Numbered from the stretch's first letter, positions 36,085-44,778 are shown. The stretch: 64,000 bases of DNA from Tetragenococcus halophilus subsp. halophilus DSM 20339 (GCF_003841405.1 NZ_PXYA01000003.1:62001-126000); one strand, 5' to 3'. The notes: generated from the sequence alone by a model not told the origin. A program made the numbers and translations.

Positions 36085-37386
36085 TTACAACAGAATAGAG
36101 AATAGAACACTCGCAAGCACTAAGATAATCGCACCGCCTAAACGACTAGACAATTGTGCGTAAGCAATTAAGTCCATCCGGTTAGCAGCACCTAATACTG
36201 CCAAATCACCAGAGCCTCCTCGGTTAGCCATACATAAACCAGCGGTGACAGCTGTATCGATTGGATAAAATCCAACCAAATAACCAACAAAACCAGATCC
36301 GACAACTGCACCAATAATAATAAACAAAGAAACGATAATATTAGAGAAAGTGATCGCTGCAAGTAATTCATTCAAATCTAAATCAACACCTACACCTACC
36401 ATAATTAATAACGTTAAGTGTTTGGTGAAGAAAGTTTGCAAACGTTTCGCACCCATGCGTACATTTTTAGGAACAACACCGAATCCACAGAGGATTACCA
36501 CGAAAATAACCATATAAGCTAACTCATGGATGGGGAAACCAAAAATTTCCGGTAATAATACGCTACTGAATAAAAGACCTACAACATAAGCTCCTAGTCC
36601 AAGCATTAATCCAGAAGCAACATCAGCTAAAGTTGGTGTATACTCTTCATCTGCAATGTCCGCTTCTTCAGTTCCGCGAATTAAAGTTTTTCCGTCACCC
36701 GTTAACTTCGGAAAAGCCTGTCCCAGTTTATTTAATAAAGCAGCTGCAAAGATCGCAAAGATATTTCCAACCGTTAAGATAATAATAGCAAAACTGTAGT
36801 AGACATCACTTCCTTCACCTGTAATATCCGCATAAATTTCGGATAAAGGAATCGCACCGCCGCCATTTCCACCGCCCATGATAGGAAGCGTATAGTGAGT
36901 AACCAATTCACCTGGACTAATTCCAAAAAACATGCCACCGACAATAGCTAGTAAGATGGCTCCCGCAAACCCTCCAAGGATAGCAGGAAAATAGCCGGCA
37001 AAACTTCGTAACAAAATATTTCTTTCTAATGATAAGACAGAACCAGTAATCAAAACAACAATATAAAACGTTAGGAAATTTATTTCACTAGTAAAATTGT
37101 CAATTGAAGTGACATATTCTGATGGAATCAAATTATAAGTACCAATCACAGATGATCCTAGAAAAGCTAGCAGAATTCCTCCACCAATATATTTATTCCA
37201 GATGGGTAATCGCTTGCCAATTTCATTTAAAGGAATCCCGATTGCCAACATCAAAGCAAAGGTGCTCGGCATATCGGTGCCTATCCCTCCCATATACATG
37301 GTTCCAAGGATAATTAAACAGACGATTAGCGTTAAATACCAGGGAGCACCATATAATTTAAACCCTTTTTTTCCATTATTAACCAT
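36085..37386 (-). CDS. 2-hydroxycarboxylate (citrate/malate) transporter, copy 1
   Basis: Member of the 2HCT family (CitS, CitP, MaeN), which takes up citrate or malate in symport with cations or by exchange. The 433 residues form about 11 spans. Both re-entrant loop motifs are present: PIMGGGNGGGAIPLSEIY and GLCMANRGGSGDLAVLGAAN. The C-terminal SSRLGGAIILV holds the substrate-binding Arg. ATG 37386 is chosen by spacing from AAGGAG. The second copy (38506-39807) is about 90 percent identical by eye. Whether it carries citrate by Na+ symport or exchange cannot be told. Confidence 0.92.
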   Translation of the reverse strand: MVNNGKKGFKLYGAPWYLTLIVCLIILGTMYMGGIGTDMPSTFALMLAIGIPLNEIGKRLPIWNKYIGGGILLAFLGSSVIGTYNLIPSEYVTSIDNFTSEINFLTFYIVVLITGSVLSLERNILLRSFAGYFPAILGGFAGAILLAIVGGMFFGISPGELVTHYTLPIMGGGNGGGAIPLSEIYADITGEGSDVYYSFAIIILTVGNIFAIFAAALLNKLGQAFPKLTGDGKTLIRGTEEADIADEEYTPTLADVASGLMLGLGAYVVGLLFSSVLLPEIFGFPIHELAYMVIFVVILCGFGVVPKNVRMGAKRLQTFFTKHLTLLIMVGVGVDLDLNELLAAITFSNIIVSLFIIIGAVVGSGFVGYLVGFYPIDTAVTAGLCMANRGGSGDLAVLGAANRMDLIAYAQLSSRLGGAIILVLASVLFSILL

Positions 37387-37516
37387 AAAATTCACTCTCC
37401 TTATTTTGTTAAACGATTGTTACCATAAAACCACTCCCATACCTCACTTTCTATAGAATAAAAAAATAAACTTATTCATTAATATTACTTAAATACAAAC
37501 TTATAATAGTGTATCG

Positions 37517-37530
37517 GGAAATCGTTTTCA
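37517..37530 (-). promoter_or_regulatory. CRE-like (CcpA) site upstream of transporter 1
   Basis: On the minus strand TGAAAACGATTTCC matches the CRE consensus TGNAANCGNWNNCA at every fixed position except the last. It is about 130 bp ahead of the start codon, which fits carbon catabolite repression of citrate uptake. Confidence 0.6.
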
Positions 37531-37639
37531 ATCTTTATCTTGAAAAATACACTTAAAGAACAATTTATCACTTTAAATATCATTAATTTTATGGGTTCAT
37601 GGAGAGATCTCATTTTTAGAAATAGCTTACTTCCCTATG

Positions 37640-38430
37640 GTTAGGTCAACAGATAGGTTAAAGAATAGTTTAATAATCATAACCACCCTTCAAAAGGGTG
37701 GTTTGCTCTGGGGCTATAAGCCCCCAATACTAGCCAGCGTCTCAAGGCGCTGGCTTTCACTTTGTTCAAGCCACACTGGTTTTGTCGCTTTTGCTACCTC
37801 TCAAGAGGTGTTTTTATCACTCTCTAACCCTTAAAAGGGTCTGCATATTCTCGAACACTTAGTTTATCTAAGGCCATATCATGTTTTTCTTGCTCTTGAA
37901 TATATTTCTTGATGGTTGCCTCATTAAGACCCACTGTGCTCACATAATAACCTTCTGCCCAAAAATGACGATTCCCAAATTTGTACTTCAAATTGGCATG
38001 TTTATCAAACATCATCATGGCGCTTTTTCCTTTTAAATACCCCATAAAGCTAGAAATACTTATCTTCGGTGGTATACTTACGAGCAAGTGAACATGATCG
38101 GGCATCATATGTCCTTCTAGGATTTCTACACCTTTATAACTGCACAATCTTTTGATAATCTCTTGTAGACTTGCTCTGTATTGATTATAAACAATTTTTC
38201 TTCTATACTTGGGGGTGAATACAATATGGTATTTGCATAACCATTTTGTATGGGCTAAACTATTTGCTTTGTTAGCCAACTGAATCTCTTCCTTTCATTA
38301 CCATGTAGCCTGAACAACTACATTGTAACGCTAGTGAAGAGATTTTTTTAGTATAACTTTTTCCTTTCCACCCGCATAGCGGGTGGTTTTTTGTTTCGCA
38401 CGCTACGCGAGCTCAACCCGGTCTAAAGAC
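37640..38430 (-). mobile_element. IS200/IS605-family element with tnpA only (approximate bounds)
   Basis: One Y1 transposase gene is flanked by hairpins instead of inverted repeats. On the left are AACCACCC/GGGTGGTT (37681-37703), GGGGC/GCCCC (37710-37724) and CCAGCG/CGCTGG (37735-37754). On the right is CCACCCGCATAGCGGGTGG (38368-38386). No tnpB is present. The exact ends and the target tetranucleotide cannot be fixed from one copy. The right limit must be before the terminator at 38439. Confidence 0.8.
37824..38279 (-). CDS. tnpA: IS200/IS605 family transposase TnpA (HUH, Y1)
   Basis: This 151-residue single-strand DNA transposase has the HUH motif in MPDHVHLLVSIPP, the strand pattern YHIVFTPKYRRKIV, and the catalytic tyrosine in the C-terminal helix (ATIKKYIQEQEKHD). 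The FWAEGYYVSTVG segment is also typical. The frame is intact and probably functional. A 5' hairpin (38368-38386) may limit its expression, as in other IS200 elements. Confidence 0.93.
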   Translation of the reverse strand: MANKANSLAHTKWLCKYHIVFTPKYRRKIVYNQYRASLQEIIKRLCSYKGVEILEGHMMPDHVHLLVSIPPKISISSFMGYLKGKSAMMMFDKHANLKYKFGNRHFWAEGYYVSTVGLNEATIKKYIQEQEKHDMALDKLSVREYADPFKG

Positions 38431-38438
38431 TTAAAAAA

Positions 38439-38479
38439 ATCGTTTTTGAACAATTTAAAAAAATTGTTCAAAAACGATT
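38439..38479 (-). terminator. Terminator of transporter 2
   Basis: AATCGTTTTTGAACAATTT (38439-38457) is perfectly complementary to 38461-38479 with a 3-base loop. On the minus strand it ends in TTTTTTTAAG. It lies 26 bases after the stop of the leftward transporter. Confidence 0.92.
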
Positions 38480-38505
38480 AACATAGATAACTTTAATCTA
38501 ATCAA

Positions 38506-39807
38506 CTATAATAAAATGGAGAATAAGACACTGGCGAGTACCAATATAATCGCGCCACCTAGACGACTAGATAACTGGGCGTAAGCAATTAAATCCATAC
38601 GATTAGCAGCCCCTAATACCGCTAAGTCTCCGGAACCGCCACGATTGGCCATACATAAACCAGCGGTAACAGCTGTATCAATTGGATAAAATCCAACCAG
38701 ATAACCAACGAGCCCAGCACCAACAACTGCACCAATGATAACAAATAAAGAAACAACGATATTGGAGAAAGTAATGGCTGAAAGCAATTCATTCAAATCT
38801 AAATCAGCACCCACACCTACCATGATCAATAACGTTAAATGTTTGGTAAAGAAGGTCTGCAGACGTTTAGCACCCATACGTACATTTTCAGGAACAATAC
38901 CAAAGGCACAAAGAATGACTACGAAAATAACCATGTAAGCTAGCTCATGGATAGGGAACCCGAAAATTTCCGGCAATAAAACATTACTAAACAAAAGCCC
39001 CACTGAGTAAGAGCCTAAACCAAGTAATAAGCCAGAGGCAACATCGGCAAGGGTTGGTGTGTACGTTTTATCTGAAATATCAGATTCTTCAGCGCCACGA
39101 ATCAACGTTTTTCCATCTCCAGTTAATTTAGGAAATGCTTGTCCGAGTTTGTTCAATAAAGCGGCTATAAAAATCGCAAAAATATTCCCGATCGTTAGAA
39201 TAATAATGGCGAAACTATAATAAACTTCGCTTCCTTCTCCTGTAATATCCGCATAAATTTCCGATAAAGGAATCGCACCGCCACCGTTACCGCCGCCCAT
39301 TATAGGAAGCGCATAATGAGTAACAAGTTCACCTGGACTAATACCAAAAAACATACCACCGACAATAGCCAGTAGGATAGCTCCTGCAAATCCACCTAGT
39401 ATAGCCGGAAAATAACCCGCAAAACTTTTTAACAATATATTTCTTTCTAGTGACAACACAGAACCAGTAATCAATACAGTGATATAAAACGTTAGAAAGT
39501 TCGTTTCACCAGTAAAATTATCAATCGATGTAATATATTCCGTTGGGATTAAATTATAGGTACCAATAACAGACATCCCTATAAATGCTAGAAGAATTCC
39601 TCCACCAATATACTTGTTCCAGATGGGCAACCGTTGACCGATTTCATACAAAGGAATACCAATTGCCAGCATTAAAGCAAAGGTACTCGGCATATCCGTC
39701 CCTAGTCCTCCCATAAACATGGTTCCAAGGATAATTAAACAGACAATAACCGTTAAATACCAGGGGGCACCATATAGTTTTACCCCTTTCTTCTCTTCAC
39801 TACTCAT
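38506..39807 (-). CDS. 2-hydroxycarboxylate (citrate/malate) transporter, copy 2
   Basis: Second 433-residue 2HCT transporter, starting MSSEEKKGVKLYGAPWYLT. It has the same PIMGGGNGGGAIPLSEIY and MANRGGSGDLAVLGAANRM loops and the SSRLGG Arg region as copy 1. Differences are scattered conservative changes, concentrated in the N-terminal tail and in the central cytoplasmic loop (EESDISDKTYTPTLADV against EEADIADEEYTPTLADV). GGAGAG precedes the ATG. Its upstream region is related to that of copy 1, showing that promoter and gene were duplicated together. The two could differ in substrate (citrate or malate) or regulation. Confidence 0.92.
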   Translation of the reverse strand: MSSEEKKGVKLYGAPWYLTVIVCLIILGTMFMGGLGTDMPSTFALMLAIGIPLYEIGQRLPIWNKYIGGGILLAFIGMSVIGTYNLIPTEYITSIDNFTGETNFLTFYITVLITGSVLSLERNILLKSFAGYFPAILGGFAGAILLAIVGGMFFGISPGELVTHYALPIMGGGNGGGAIPLSEIYADITGEGSEVYYSFAIIILTIGNIFAIFIAALLNKLGQAFPKLTGDGKTLIRGAEESDISDKTYTPTLADVASGLLLGLGSYSVGLLFSNVLLPEIFGFPIHELAYMVIFVVILCAFGIVPENVRMGAKRLQTFFTKHLTLLIMVGVGADLDLNELLSAITFSNIVVSLFVIIGAVVGAGLVGYLVGFYPIDTAVTAGLCMANRGGSGDLAVLGAANRMDLIAYAQLSSRLGGAIILVLASVLFSILL

Positions 39808-39880
39808 AGCCTTCTCTCCTTTTATTTAATAAAAAATGTTAGCTACAGCGCTAAACCACTCAAATTATCATAAAATACAC

Positions 39881-39894
39881 AACAACCGGTTTCA
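39881..39894 (-). promoter_or_regulatory. CRE-like site upstream of transporter 2
   Basis: TGAAACCGGTTGTT on the minus strand matches the CRE core (TGNAANCGN) but not the final C. It lies in the position homologous to the better site of copy 1, followed in both by TTTCAAT context and the TACACTTAAA motif. Confidence 0.4.
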
Positions 39895-40127
39895 ATAATT
39901 TTTTAGCAAAAGTACACTTAAAAAACATTAAAAGTATTTTATCCTATTCATAAAAGATTCCAAATTCCCTATTAAACTATATAGCTATAAAACAAACATA
40001 AATAGCAATGTATTTAAAGTGTTTTTTTCGATGATGTTGGTTGACTGAGTTTCATTATCCCGTAGAATGAACTTATATGCGTTAGTAATTTAAGCAAGAT
40101 AAAAATAAAATGGAGGTAAAGAAAAAA

Positions 40128-41531
40128 ATGAGTAATAAAACCATTAATTTCATGGAAACTGTACTAAGAGATGCTCATCAAAGTTTAATGGCAACCAGAA
40201 TGTCAACAGAAGATATGTTACCCATTGTTGAAAAACTAGACCAAGCTGGCTATACATCTCTAGAATGTTGGGGCGGCGCTACTTATGATGCTGCTATTCG
40301 TTTTTTAAACGAAGATCCTTGGCAAAGATTGCGTGAAATTCGGAAAAGAGCGAAAAATACTAAGCTTCAAATGTTGTTAAGAGGACAAAACTTGCTAGGT
40401 TACCGTAATTATGCTGACGATGTTGTTGAAAGTTTTGTCGCCAATGCAGCTGAAGCCGGCATAGATATTTTTCGAATTTTTGATGCATTGAATGATACTA
40501 GAAATTTGAAGACTTCACTTAAAGCAGTCAAAAAAGCGAATAAACATGCTCAGCTAGTGATGTGTTACACTATCAGCACTGTTCATACAGTGGAATATTA
40601 TAGTAAACTTGCCCAAGAATTAGTTGATATGGGCGCTGATTCTATTTGTGTCAAAGACATGGCTGGCATTATGACACCAGAAGTCGCTAAAGAATTAGTC
40701 ACTGAGCTGAAAAAAGTAACAGATATTCCGATTGAAATTCACACACACGCTACTAGCGGAACTTCTGAAATGACTTATTTAGCTTCAGTTGAAGCCGGCG
40801 CAGATATTATCGATACAGCTATTTCACCATTTGCAAGTGGAACAAGCCAACCTGCTTCCGAAACCATGGCCTATGTCTTAAAAGAATATGGTTACAACTT
40901 AAATGTTGATTTAGATGCAATGGAAGAAGTAGCAGAATATTTTAAACCCATCAAACAAAAATATATCGATGAAGGAATCTTTGATTACAAGATGATGGAT
41001 GTAGAACCTAAAGCTTTATTTTACCAAGTACCTGGCGGCATGTTATCCAACCTTTACTCTCAATTGAAACAAGCCAACGCAACAGATAAATATGATGAGG
41101 TATTAAAAGAAGTTCCCGCTGTACGTAAGGATCTGGGCTATCCGCCATTAGTTACACCAATGAGTCAAATGGTCGGTACACAAGCGGTATTTAATGTGAT
41201 TGCTAAAGAACGTTACAAAATGGTGCCAAATGAAATTAAAAGTTATCTTCGGGGCGAATATGGGCAATCTCCTGCTCCTGTAGATGAAACTGTACGAAAA
41301 AATATCATCGGCGATGAAACAGTCATGACAGATCGTCCAGCGGATCATTTAGAACCAGAAATGGAATCATTGGCTGCTGAGTTAGGCGATTTAGCTAAAA
41401 CTGAAGAAGATGTATTAACTTATGCTTTGTTCTCGCAAGTTGGTTTAACTTATCTAAAAAATAAATACTCTAATAAACCAGCGGACGGTAAAGAAGATGA
41501 CATTACAAAAATTAAAGTAACGCAGATATAA
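40128..41531 (+). CDS. oadA: Oxaloacetate decarboxylase alpha subunit (carboxyltransferase)
   Basis: Transfers the carboxyl group of oxaloacetate to biotin, releasing pyruvate. The 467-residue chain has the TIM-barrel signatures ETVLRDAHQSLMATRM, LECWGGATYDAAIRFL, MLLRGQNLLGYRNYADDVV, VKDMAGIMTPE (catalytic Lys) and HTHATSGTSEMTYL (metal His pair). It ends without a biotinyl domain, which is encoded separately at 41861. TGGAGG lies 11 bases before the ATG at 40128. It is the first of four oad genes and closes the citrate pathway. Confidence 0.96.
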   Translation: MSNKTINFMETVLRDAHQSLMATRMSTEDMLPIVEKLDQAGYTSLECWGGATYDAAIRFLNEDPWQRLREIRKRAKNTKLQMLLRGQNLLGYRNYADDVVESFVANAAEAGIDIFRIFDALNDTRNLKTSLKAVKKANKHAQLVMCYTISTVHTVEYYSKLAQELVDMGADSICVKDMAGIMTPEVAKELVTELKKVTDIPIEIHTHATSGTSEMTYLASVEAGADIIDTAISPFASGTSQPASETMAYVLKEYGYNLNVDLDAMEEVAEYFKPIKQKYIDEGIFDYKMMDVEPKALFYQVPGGMLSNLYSQLKQANATDKYDEVLKEVPAVRKDLGYPPLVTPMSQMVGTQAVFNVIAKERYKMVPNEIKSYLRGEYGQSPAPVDETVRKNIIGDETVMTDRPADHLEPEMESLAAELGDLAKTEEDVLTYALFSQVGLTYLKNKYSNKPADGKEDDITKIKVTQI

Positions 41532-41549
41532 TAAAGAGAGGGTGTCAGA

Positions 41550-41831
41550 ATGGCAAACTTTACAATAATCGATGGACTAATGCTAATGATAGTAGCTATG
41601 GCTGCTGTATTTACTGTATTAATCGGTTTATGGGGAATTTTAACCATCGTAAAAAATTTAGTTGACAAAGAAAATAATAATCAACCCCTTCCAGCAAATA
41701 ATCAAGAAGATCTTTCTGCAAGTCAAGAAAAAAGTCCAGTAGAAACTGCTAGACAAGAAACAATCCCACCTGAAAAAGTAGCACTTATTATGAGTTTAGT
41801 AGTTGATAAATTTAAAAGAGATAGAAATTAA
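41550..41831 (+). CDS. oadH: Oxaloacetate decarboxylase gamma-like subunit (OadH)
   Basis: This 93-residue protein has one N-terminal span (about residues 10-35, LMLMIVAMAAVFTVLIGLWG) and a polar, Glu/Gln-rich cytoplasmic tail. That is the layout of OadG-type gamma subunits, which join alpha to the beta membrane subunit. In enterococci the equivalent gene is called oadH. It starts 18 bases after oadA with AGAGAGGG upstream. Confidence 0.82.
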   Translation: MANFTIIDGLMLMIVAMAAVFTVLIGLWGILTIVKNLVDKENNNQPLPANNQEDLSASQEKSPVETARQETIPPEKVALIMSLVVDKFKRDRN

Positions 41832-41860
41832 ACAAATCATCATTAAATGGAGGAATGAAA

Positions 41861-42238
41861 ATGAATAACTACGAAGTAGAAATCGATGGTAAATTATATA
41901 GAGTAACAATAGAAGAAATTAGCGAAAACGAGCGAAGCGAACCAAAAGAAGCAGTCCAAACGCAAAGTCAGCCACAACAATCACAAGAACAAACGCAAGC
42001 TTCTCCTGCCCCTACAGCAACATCAGGAGGAGAAAGTGTGACTGCCCCAATGCCTGGAAATATTTACAAAGTACAAGCAAAAGCTGGACAAGCCGTAAAA
42101 GAAGGCGAAACAGTCATTGTCTTAGAAGCAATGAAAATGGAAAATGAAATTGTCGCACCTGCAGACGGTACCATTTCAGCAATTAACGTAACTGAAGGTC
42201 AAGCTGTTGAAGCAGACGATGTTTTATTTGAACTATAA
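41861..42238 (+). CDS. oadD: Biotin carrier subunit of oxaloacetate decarboxylase (OadD)
   Basis: This 125-residue biotinyl carrier has an N-terminal strand (MNNYEVEIDGKLYRVTIEEI), a Gln/Pro/Ala-rich linker (about residues 25-58), and a lipoyl-type domain with biotinylated Lys 92 in VLEAMKMENEIVAP. ATG 41861 has GGAGG 7 bases upstream; an ATG at 41855 is too close. It moves carboxybiotin between OadA and OadB. Confidence 0.93.
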   Translation: MNNYEVEIDGKLYRVTIEEISENERSEPKEAVQTQSQPQQSQEQTQASPAPTATSGGESVTAPMPGNIYKVQAKAGQAVKEGETVIVLEAMKMENEIVAPADGTISAINVTEGQAVEADDVLFEL

Positions 42239-42260
42239 TTTCTGAGGAGGTACCAAGTCT

Positions 42261-43391
42261 ATGTTAGATATAGTAAACGAATTGGTTCAAAGCTCAGGAA
42301 TACTTAGTATGACTTATAAGGAATTGATTATGATTATCATCTCCCTTATTTTCTTATACTTAGCTGTTCGAAAAGGGTATGAACCATATTTATTAATACC
42401 GATTGCTTTTGGTATACTGTTGGTTAATCTGCCATTAAGTGGATTAATGGATGAACCAGCCAATGGTGAATCAGGAGGTCTTTTATATTATCTTTATCAA
42501 GGAATTGATCTAGGAATATACCCTCCATTGATATTTTTATGCTTAGGTGCATCAACGGACTTTGGCCCGCTTTTAGCAAATCCTAAGACATTACTTTTAG
42601 GTGGTGCAGCACAATTTGGTATTTTTAGCGCCTTCTTTTTAGCTATTGTCGTAGGGATGTCCCCAGAAGAAGCAGCTTCTATTGGAATTATCGGGGGTGC
42701 CGATGGACCGACAGCGATCTATGTAACAAGTCAACTAGCCGACCATATTTTGCCTGCGATTGCCTTAGCTGCTTATTCTTATATGGCTTTAGTTCCTATT
42801 ATACAACCGCCTCTTATGAACTTACTCACGACTGAAAAAGAACGTAAAGTTAAAATGGAACAACTGCGTACCGTATCCAAAAAAGAAAAGATCTTATTTC
42901 CAATTATTACCACACTTTTTGTTAGTTTACTTATCCCGTCGGCCACAACCTTGGTTGGGATGTTGATGTTGGGTAATATTATCCGAGAAAGTGGTCAAGT
43001 TCCTAAATTATCTGAAACCTTACAGAATTCCTTTATGTACATTGTTACAATCATTCTCGGCGTTTCAGTAGGAGCAAAAGCTACAGGAGAAACCTTTTTA
43101 ACATGGTCAACAATTGTCATTACCATATTAGGCTTGATTGCCTTTGCAGTGGGAACTGTTTCTGGTGTGTTGATAGGAAAAATTATGTATAAGATGACCA
43201 ACGGACAAATTAATCCTTTGATTGGCGCAGCCGGAGTTTCGGCCGTTCCAATGGCTGCTCGTGTTGTGCAAAAAGAAGGAATTAAAAATAATCCAAATAA
43301 TTATCTTTTAATGCATGCGATGAGTCCTAACGTTGCTGGTGTCATCGGCTCTGCTGTTACTGCAGGTGTCTTATTGTCCTTCTTTGGATAA
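42261..43391 (+). CDS. oadB: Oxaloacetate decarboxylase beta subunit (membrane decarboxylase)
   Basis: Decarboxylates carboxybiotin in the membrane; in related enzymes this pumps Na+. The 376 residues form about nine spans with GIIGGADGPTAIYVTSQLAD (the Asp of the Na+ site), NPLIGAAGVSAVPMAARVVQ, and FLCLGASTDFGPLLANP. GAGGAGG lies 10 bases before the ATG. With OadA, OadD and OadH it would turn citrate breakdown into a sodium gradient; Na+ coupling is inferred from the family. Confidence 0.95.
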   Translation: MLDIVNELVQSSGILSMTYKELIMIIISLIFLYLAVRKGYEPYLLIPIAFGILLVNLPLSGLMDEPANGESGGLLYYLYQGIDLGIYPPLIFLCLGASTDFGPLLANPKTLLLGGAAQFGIFSAFFLAIVVGMSPEEAASIGIIGGADGPTAIYVTSQLADHILPAIALAAYSYMALVPIIQPPLMNLLTTEKERKVKMEQLRTVSKKEKILFPIITTLFVSLLIPSATTLVGMLMLGNIIRESGQVPKLSETLQNSFMYIVTIILGVSVGAKATGETFLTWSTIVITILGLIAFAVGTVSGVLIGKIMYKMTNGQINPLIGAAGVSAVPMAARVVQKEGIKNNPNNYLLMHAMSPNVAGVIGSAVTAGVLLSFFG

Positions 43392-43416
43392 AAGCGCATT
43401 TAAAATAATATTTACT

Positions 43417-43458
43417 AAAAAACTGCTAGTAAAATAACTTTACTAGCAGTTTTTTGAT
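43417..43458. terminator. Terminator after oadB
   Basis: AAAACTGCTAGTAAA and TTTACTAGCAGTTTT form a perfect stem with a 5-base loop, followed by TT. It lies 25 bases after oadB and would also serve the leftward gene at 43494. Confidence 0.93.
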
Positions 43459-43493
43459 TAAATTTAAAGTTTAAAATAATTGAGTTTAATTTT

Positions 43494-43748
43494 TTACTGA
43501 ATCAGCTGGCCAAACCATTGAATCAGTCTTTGCCACATGGTCATTAGAAAATGGTAAAACCGTTCCGAAATATTGTCTACATTAAAAATATTGCCGATTT
43601 GGTCCACTACATTAGCAACTTCGATCCGATAAACCCAAAGTAAAAAAATAAAAAGCACAAGTGCTATAAAACGTGAAAAACAGCTTCTTGCTCGCATAGT
43701 CCACGCTAGAAGAAAAAGTCCAATAGCAAAAGCAATAAGTGTCTCCAT
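43494..43748 (-). CDS. Hypothetical membrane protein, 84 aa
   Basis: Unrecognised protein with two N-terminal hydrophobic segments (about residues 3-17 and 25-42). An amphipathic C-terminal half follows, rich in Phe, Trp and Gln (RFYHFLMTMWQRLIQWFGQLIQ is too long to be a span and looks surface-seeking). GAGAGGAGGC lies 6 bases before the ATG, so translation is likely. It lies at the border between the citrate island and khpA. No function is proposed. Confidence 0.65.
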   Translation of the reverse strand: METLIAFAIGLFLLAWTMRARSCFSRFIALVLFIFLLWVYRIEVANVVDQIGNIFNVDNISERFYHFLMTMWQRLIQWFGQLIQ

Positions 43749-43973
43749 ACAGACGCCTCCTCTCTACTTATTATGATATACATTCACACAAAAAACATCC
43801 ACCTTTAGCCGTATTTAAATAGCTAACTTTATATATTCAATTTCAAATAACTAACAAAACACTAAATAGCCATTTCTCCTATTTCTTTGAGCTATCGCTA
43901 CTCATTCAACATGGGTTTCTCATTTTCCTGTGCTATCATCTTTTTCTATGTATTATTTTTTTATAAATAAAAA

Positions 43974-44001
43974 GCAAAAACCATCGAGTGATGATTTTTG
44001 C
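43974..44001 (-). terminator. Terminator of khpA
   Basis: On the minus strand GCAAAAATCATC and GATGGTTTTTGC form a 12-bp stem (one G-T pair) followed by TTTTTATTT. It overlaps the last bases before the khpA stop at 44007. Confidence 0.88.
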
Positions 44002-44006
44002 CTTTA

Positions 44007-44255
44007 TTACTCTTTGCCATCTAAAATGTTCAATCGTACTTTTTTACGATCGTCAGTTTTCACACTGTAAACAATGATTCGAATTGCTTTTGCGATACGT
44101 CCTTGTTTACCAATGATTCGTCCAACATCAACTGGCGCAACCGATAAATTATACTCGAAAAATTTATCAGTTTCATCAATTTCGACTGACACTTGATCAG
44201 GCTGGGTAACTAAGGGACGAACGATCGTTAAGACCAAATCGGTCAAATCTGTCAT
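44007..44255 (-). CDS. khpA: KH domain RNA-binding protein KhpA (YlqC)
   Basis: This 82-residue single KH domain has GRIIGKQGRIAKAIRII, the GxxG loop. KhpA binds RNA and pairs with KhpB/Jag in controlling cell elongation and translation in Gram-positives. It lies 11 bases after rpsP, its normal operon partner. Confidence 0.95.
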   Translation of the reverse strand: MTDLTDLVLTIVRPLVTQPDQVSVEIDETDKFFEYNLSVAPVDVGRIIGKQGRIAKAIRIIVYSVKTDDRKKVRLNILDGKE

Positions 44256-44266
44256 AGTTAGTCACC

Positions 44267-44542
44267 TTATTTCTTAGCGTTTTTTGCGTCATGATGCTTT
44301 TTCATAATTCCTTCTTTAGAAAGGATATTACGAACAGTATCAGATGGTTGAGCGCCTTTGGCTAACCAATTCAATACAGCATCTTCTTCAATTTTCACTT
44401 CGCTTGGTTCTCTCAATGGGTTATAAGTGCCCACAGTTTCAATAAAACGACCATCACGTGGTGAACGTGAGTCTGCTACTACAATACGATAAGTTGGGCG
44501 TTTATTATCTCCCATACGTTTTAAACGAATTTTTACTGCCAA
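44267..44542 (-). CDS. rpsP: 30S ribosomal protein S16
   Basis: Structural protein of the 30S subunit. The 91-residue chain reads [20 protein letters not shown], then [20 protein letters not shown], nearly identical to the Bacillus protein. The TTG at 44542 has GGAGGTG 5 bases before it and gives the normal N-terminus; the frame continues 9 codons upstream to an ATG inside the leader. It is cotranscribed with khpA, but ffh is separated from it by three genes. Confidence 0.97.
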   Translation of the reverse strand: MAVKIRLKRMGDNKRPTYRIVVADSRSPRDGRFIETVGTYNPLREPSEVKIEEDAVLNWLAKGAQPSDTVRNILSKEGIMKKHHDAKNAKK

Positions 44543-44692
44543 TTTTACACCTCCATTAATTTTGATCACAAAGTGTAGTTTAACAGCTTTTGCATATAGT
44601 GTAAAGAGTTTTTTCTTTACAGACTAATTTTTTTATATAAAATCTCCATGCATTTTCTTTGCAAAACACGCTAACTTTTTATAAGATAATAT

Positions 44693-44710
44693 TTGTAAAA
44701 TAACTTACAA
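44693..44710 (+). promoter_or_regulatory. Operator-like palindrome 1 ahead of the WrbA-like gene
   Basis: TTGTAA-AATAAC-TTACAA is a perfect 6-6-6 inverted repeat. It lies 17 bases upstream of the -35 hexamer, with a second copy downstream of the -10. Confidence 0.65.
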
Positions 44711-44726
44711 AAAATAAGTAAATAAA

Positions 44727-44755
44727 TTGACATTTTTATTCTTTTGTTTTAACTT
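44727..44755 (+). promoter_or_regulatory. Promoter of the WrbA-like gene
   Basis: A consensus -35 TTGACA (44727-44732) and a -10-like TAACTT (44750-44755) are separated by 17 bases. The strong -35 with a weak -10 is typical of a controlled promoter. Confidence 0.65.
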
Positions 44756-44760
44756 ATTAA

Positions 44761-44778
44761 TTGTAAGTAAAATTACGA
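44761..44778 (+). promoter_or_regulatory. Operator-like palindrome 2 ahead of the WrbA-like gene
   Basis: TTGTAA-GTAAAA-TTACGA repeats the motif at 44693-44710 with one mismatch. It lies over the expected transcription start, where a bound repressor would block initiation. Confidence 0.6.

Noticed and set aside
37681..37754. CRISPR-like series of short palindromes
   Set aside because: The three hairpins differ in sequence and spacing and are the subterminal hairpins of an IS200/IS605 element.
43850..43960. Possible remnant of a coding sequence upstream of khpA's terminator
   Set aside because: A few codons look protein-like, but there is no start, no family match and no conserved motif.
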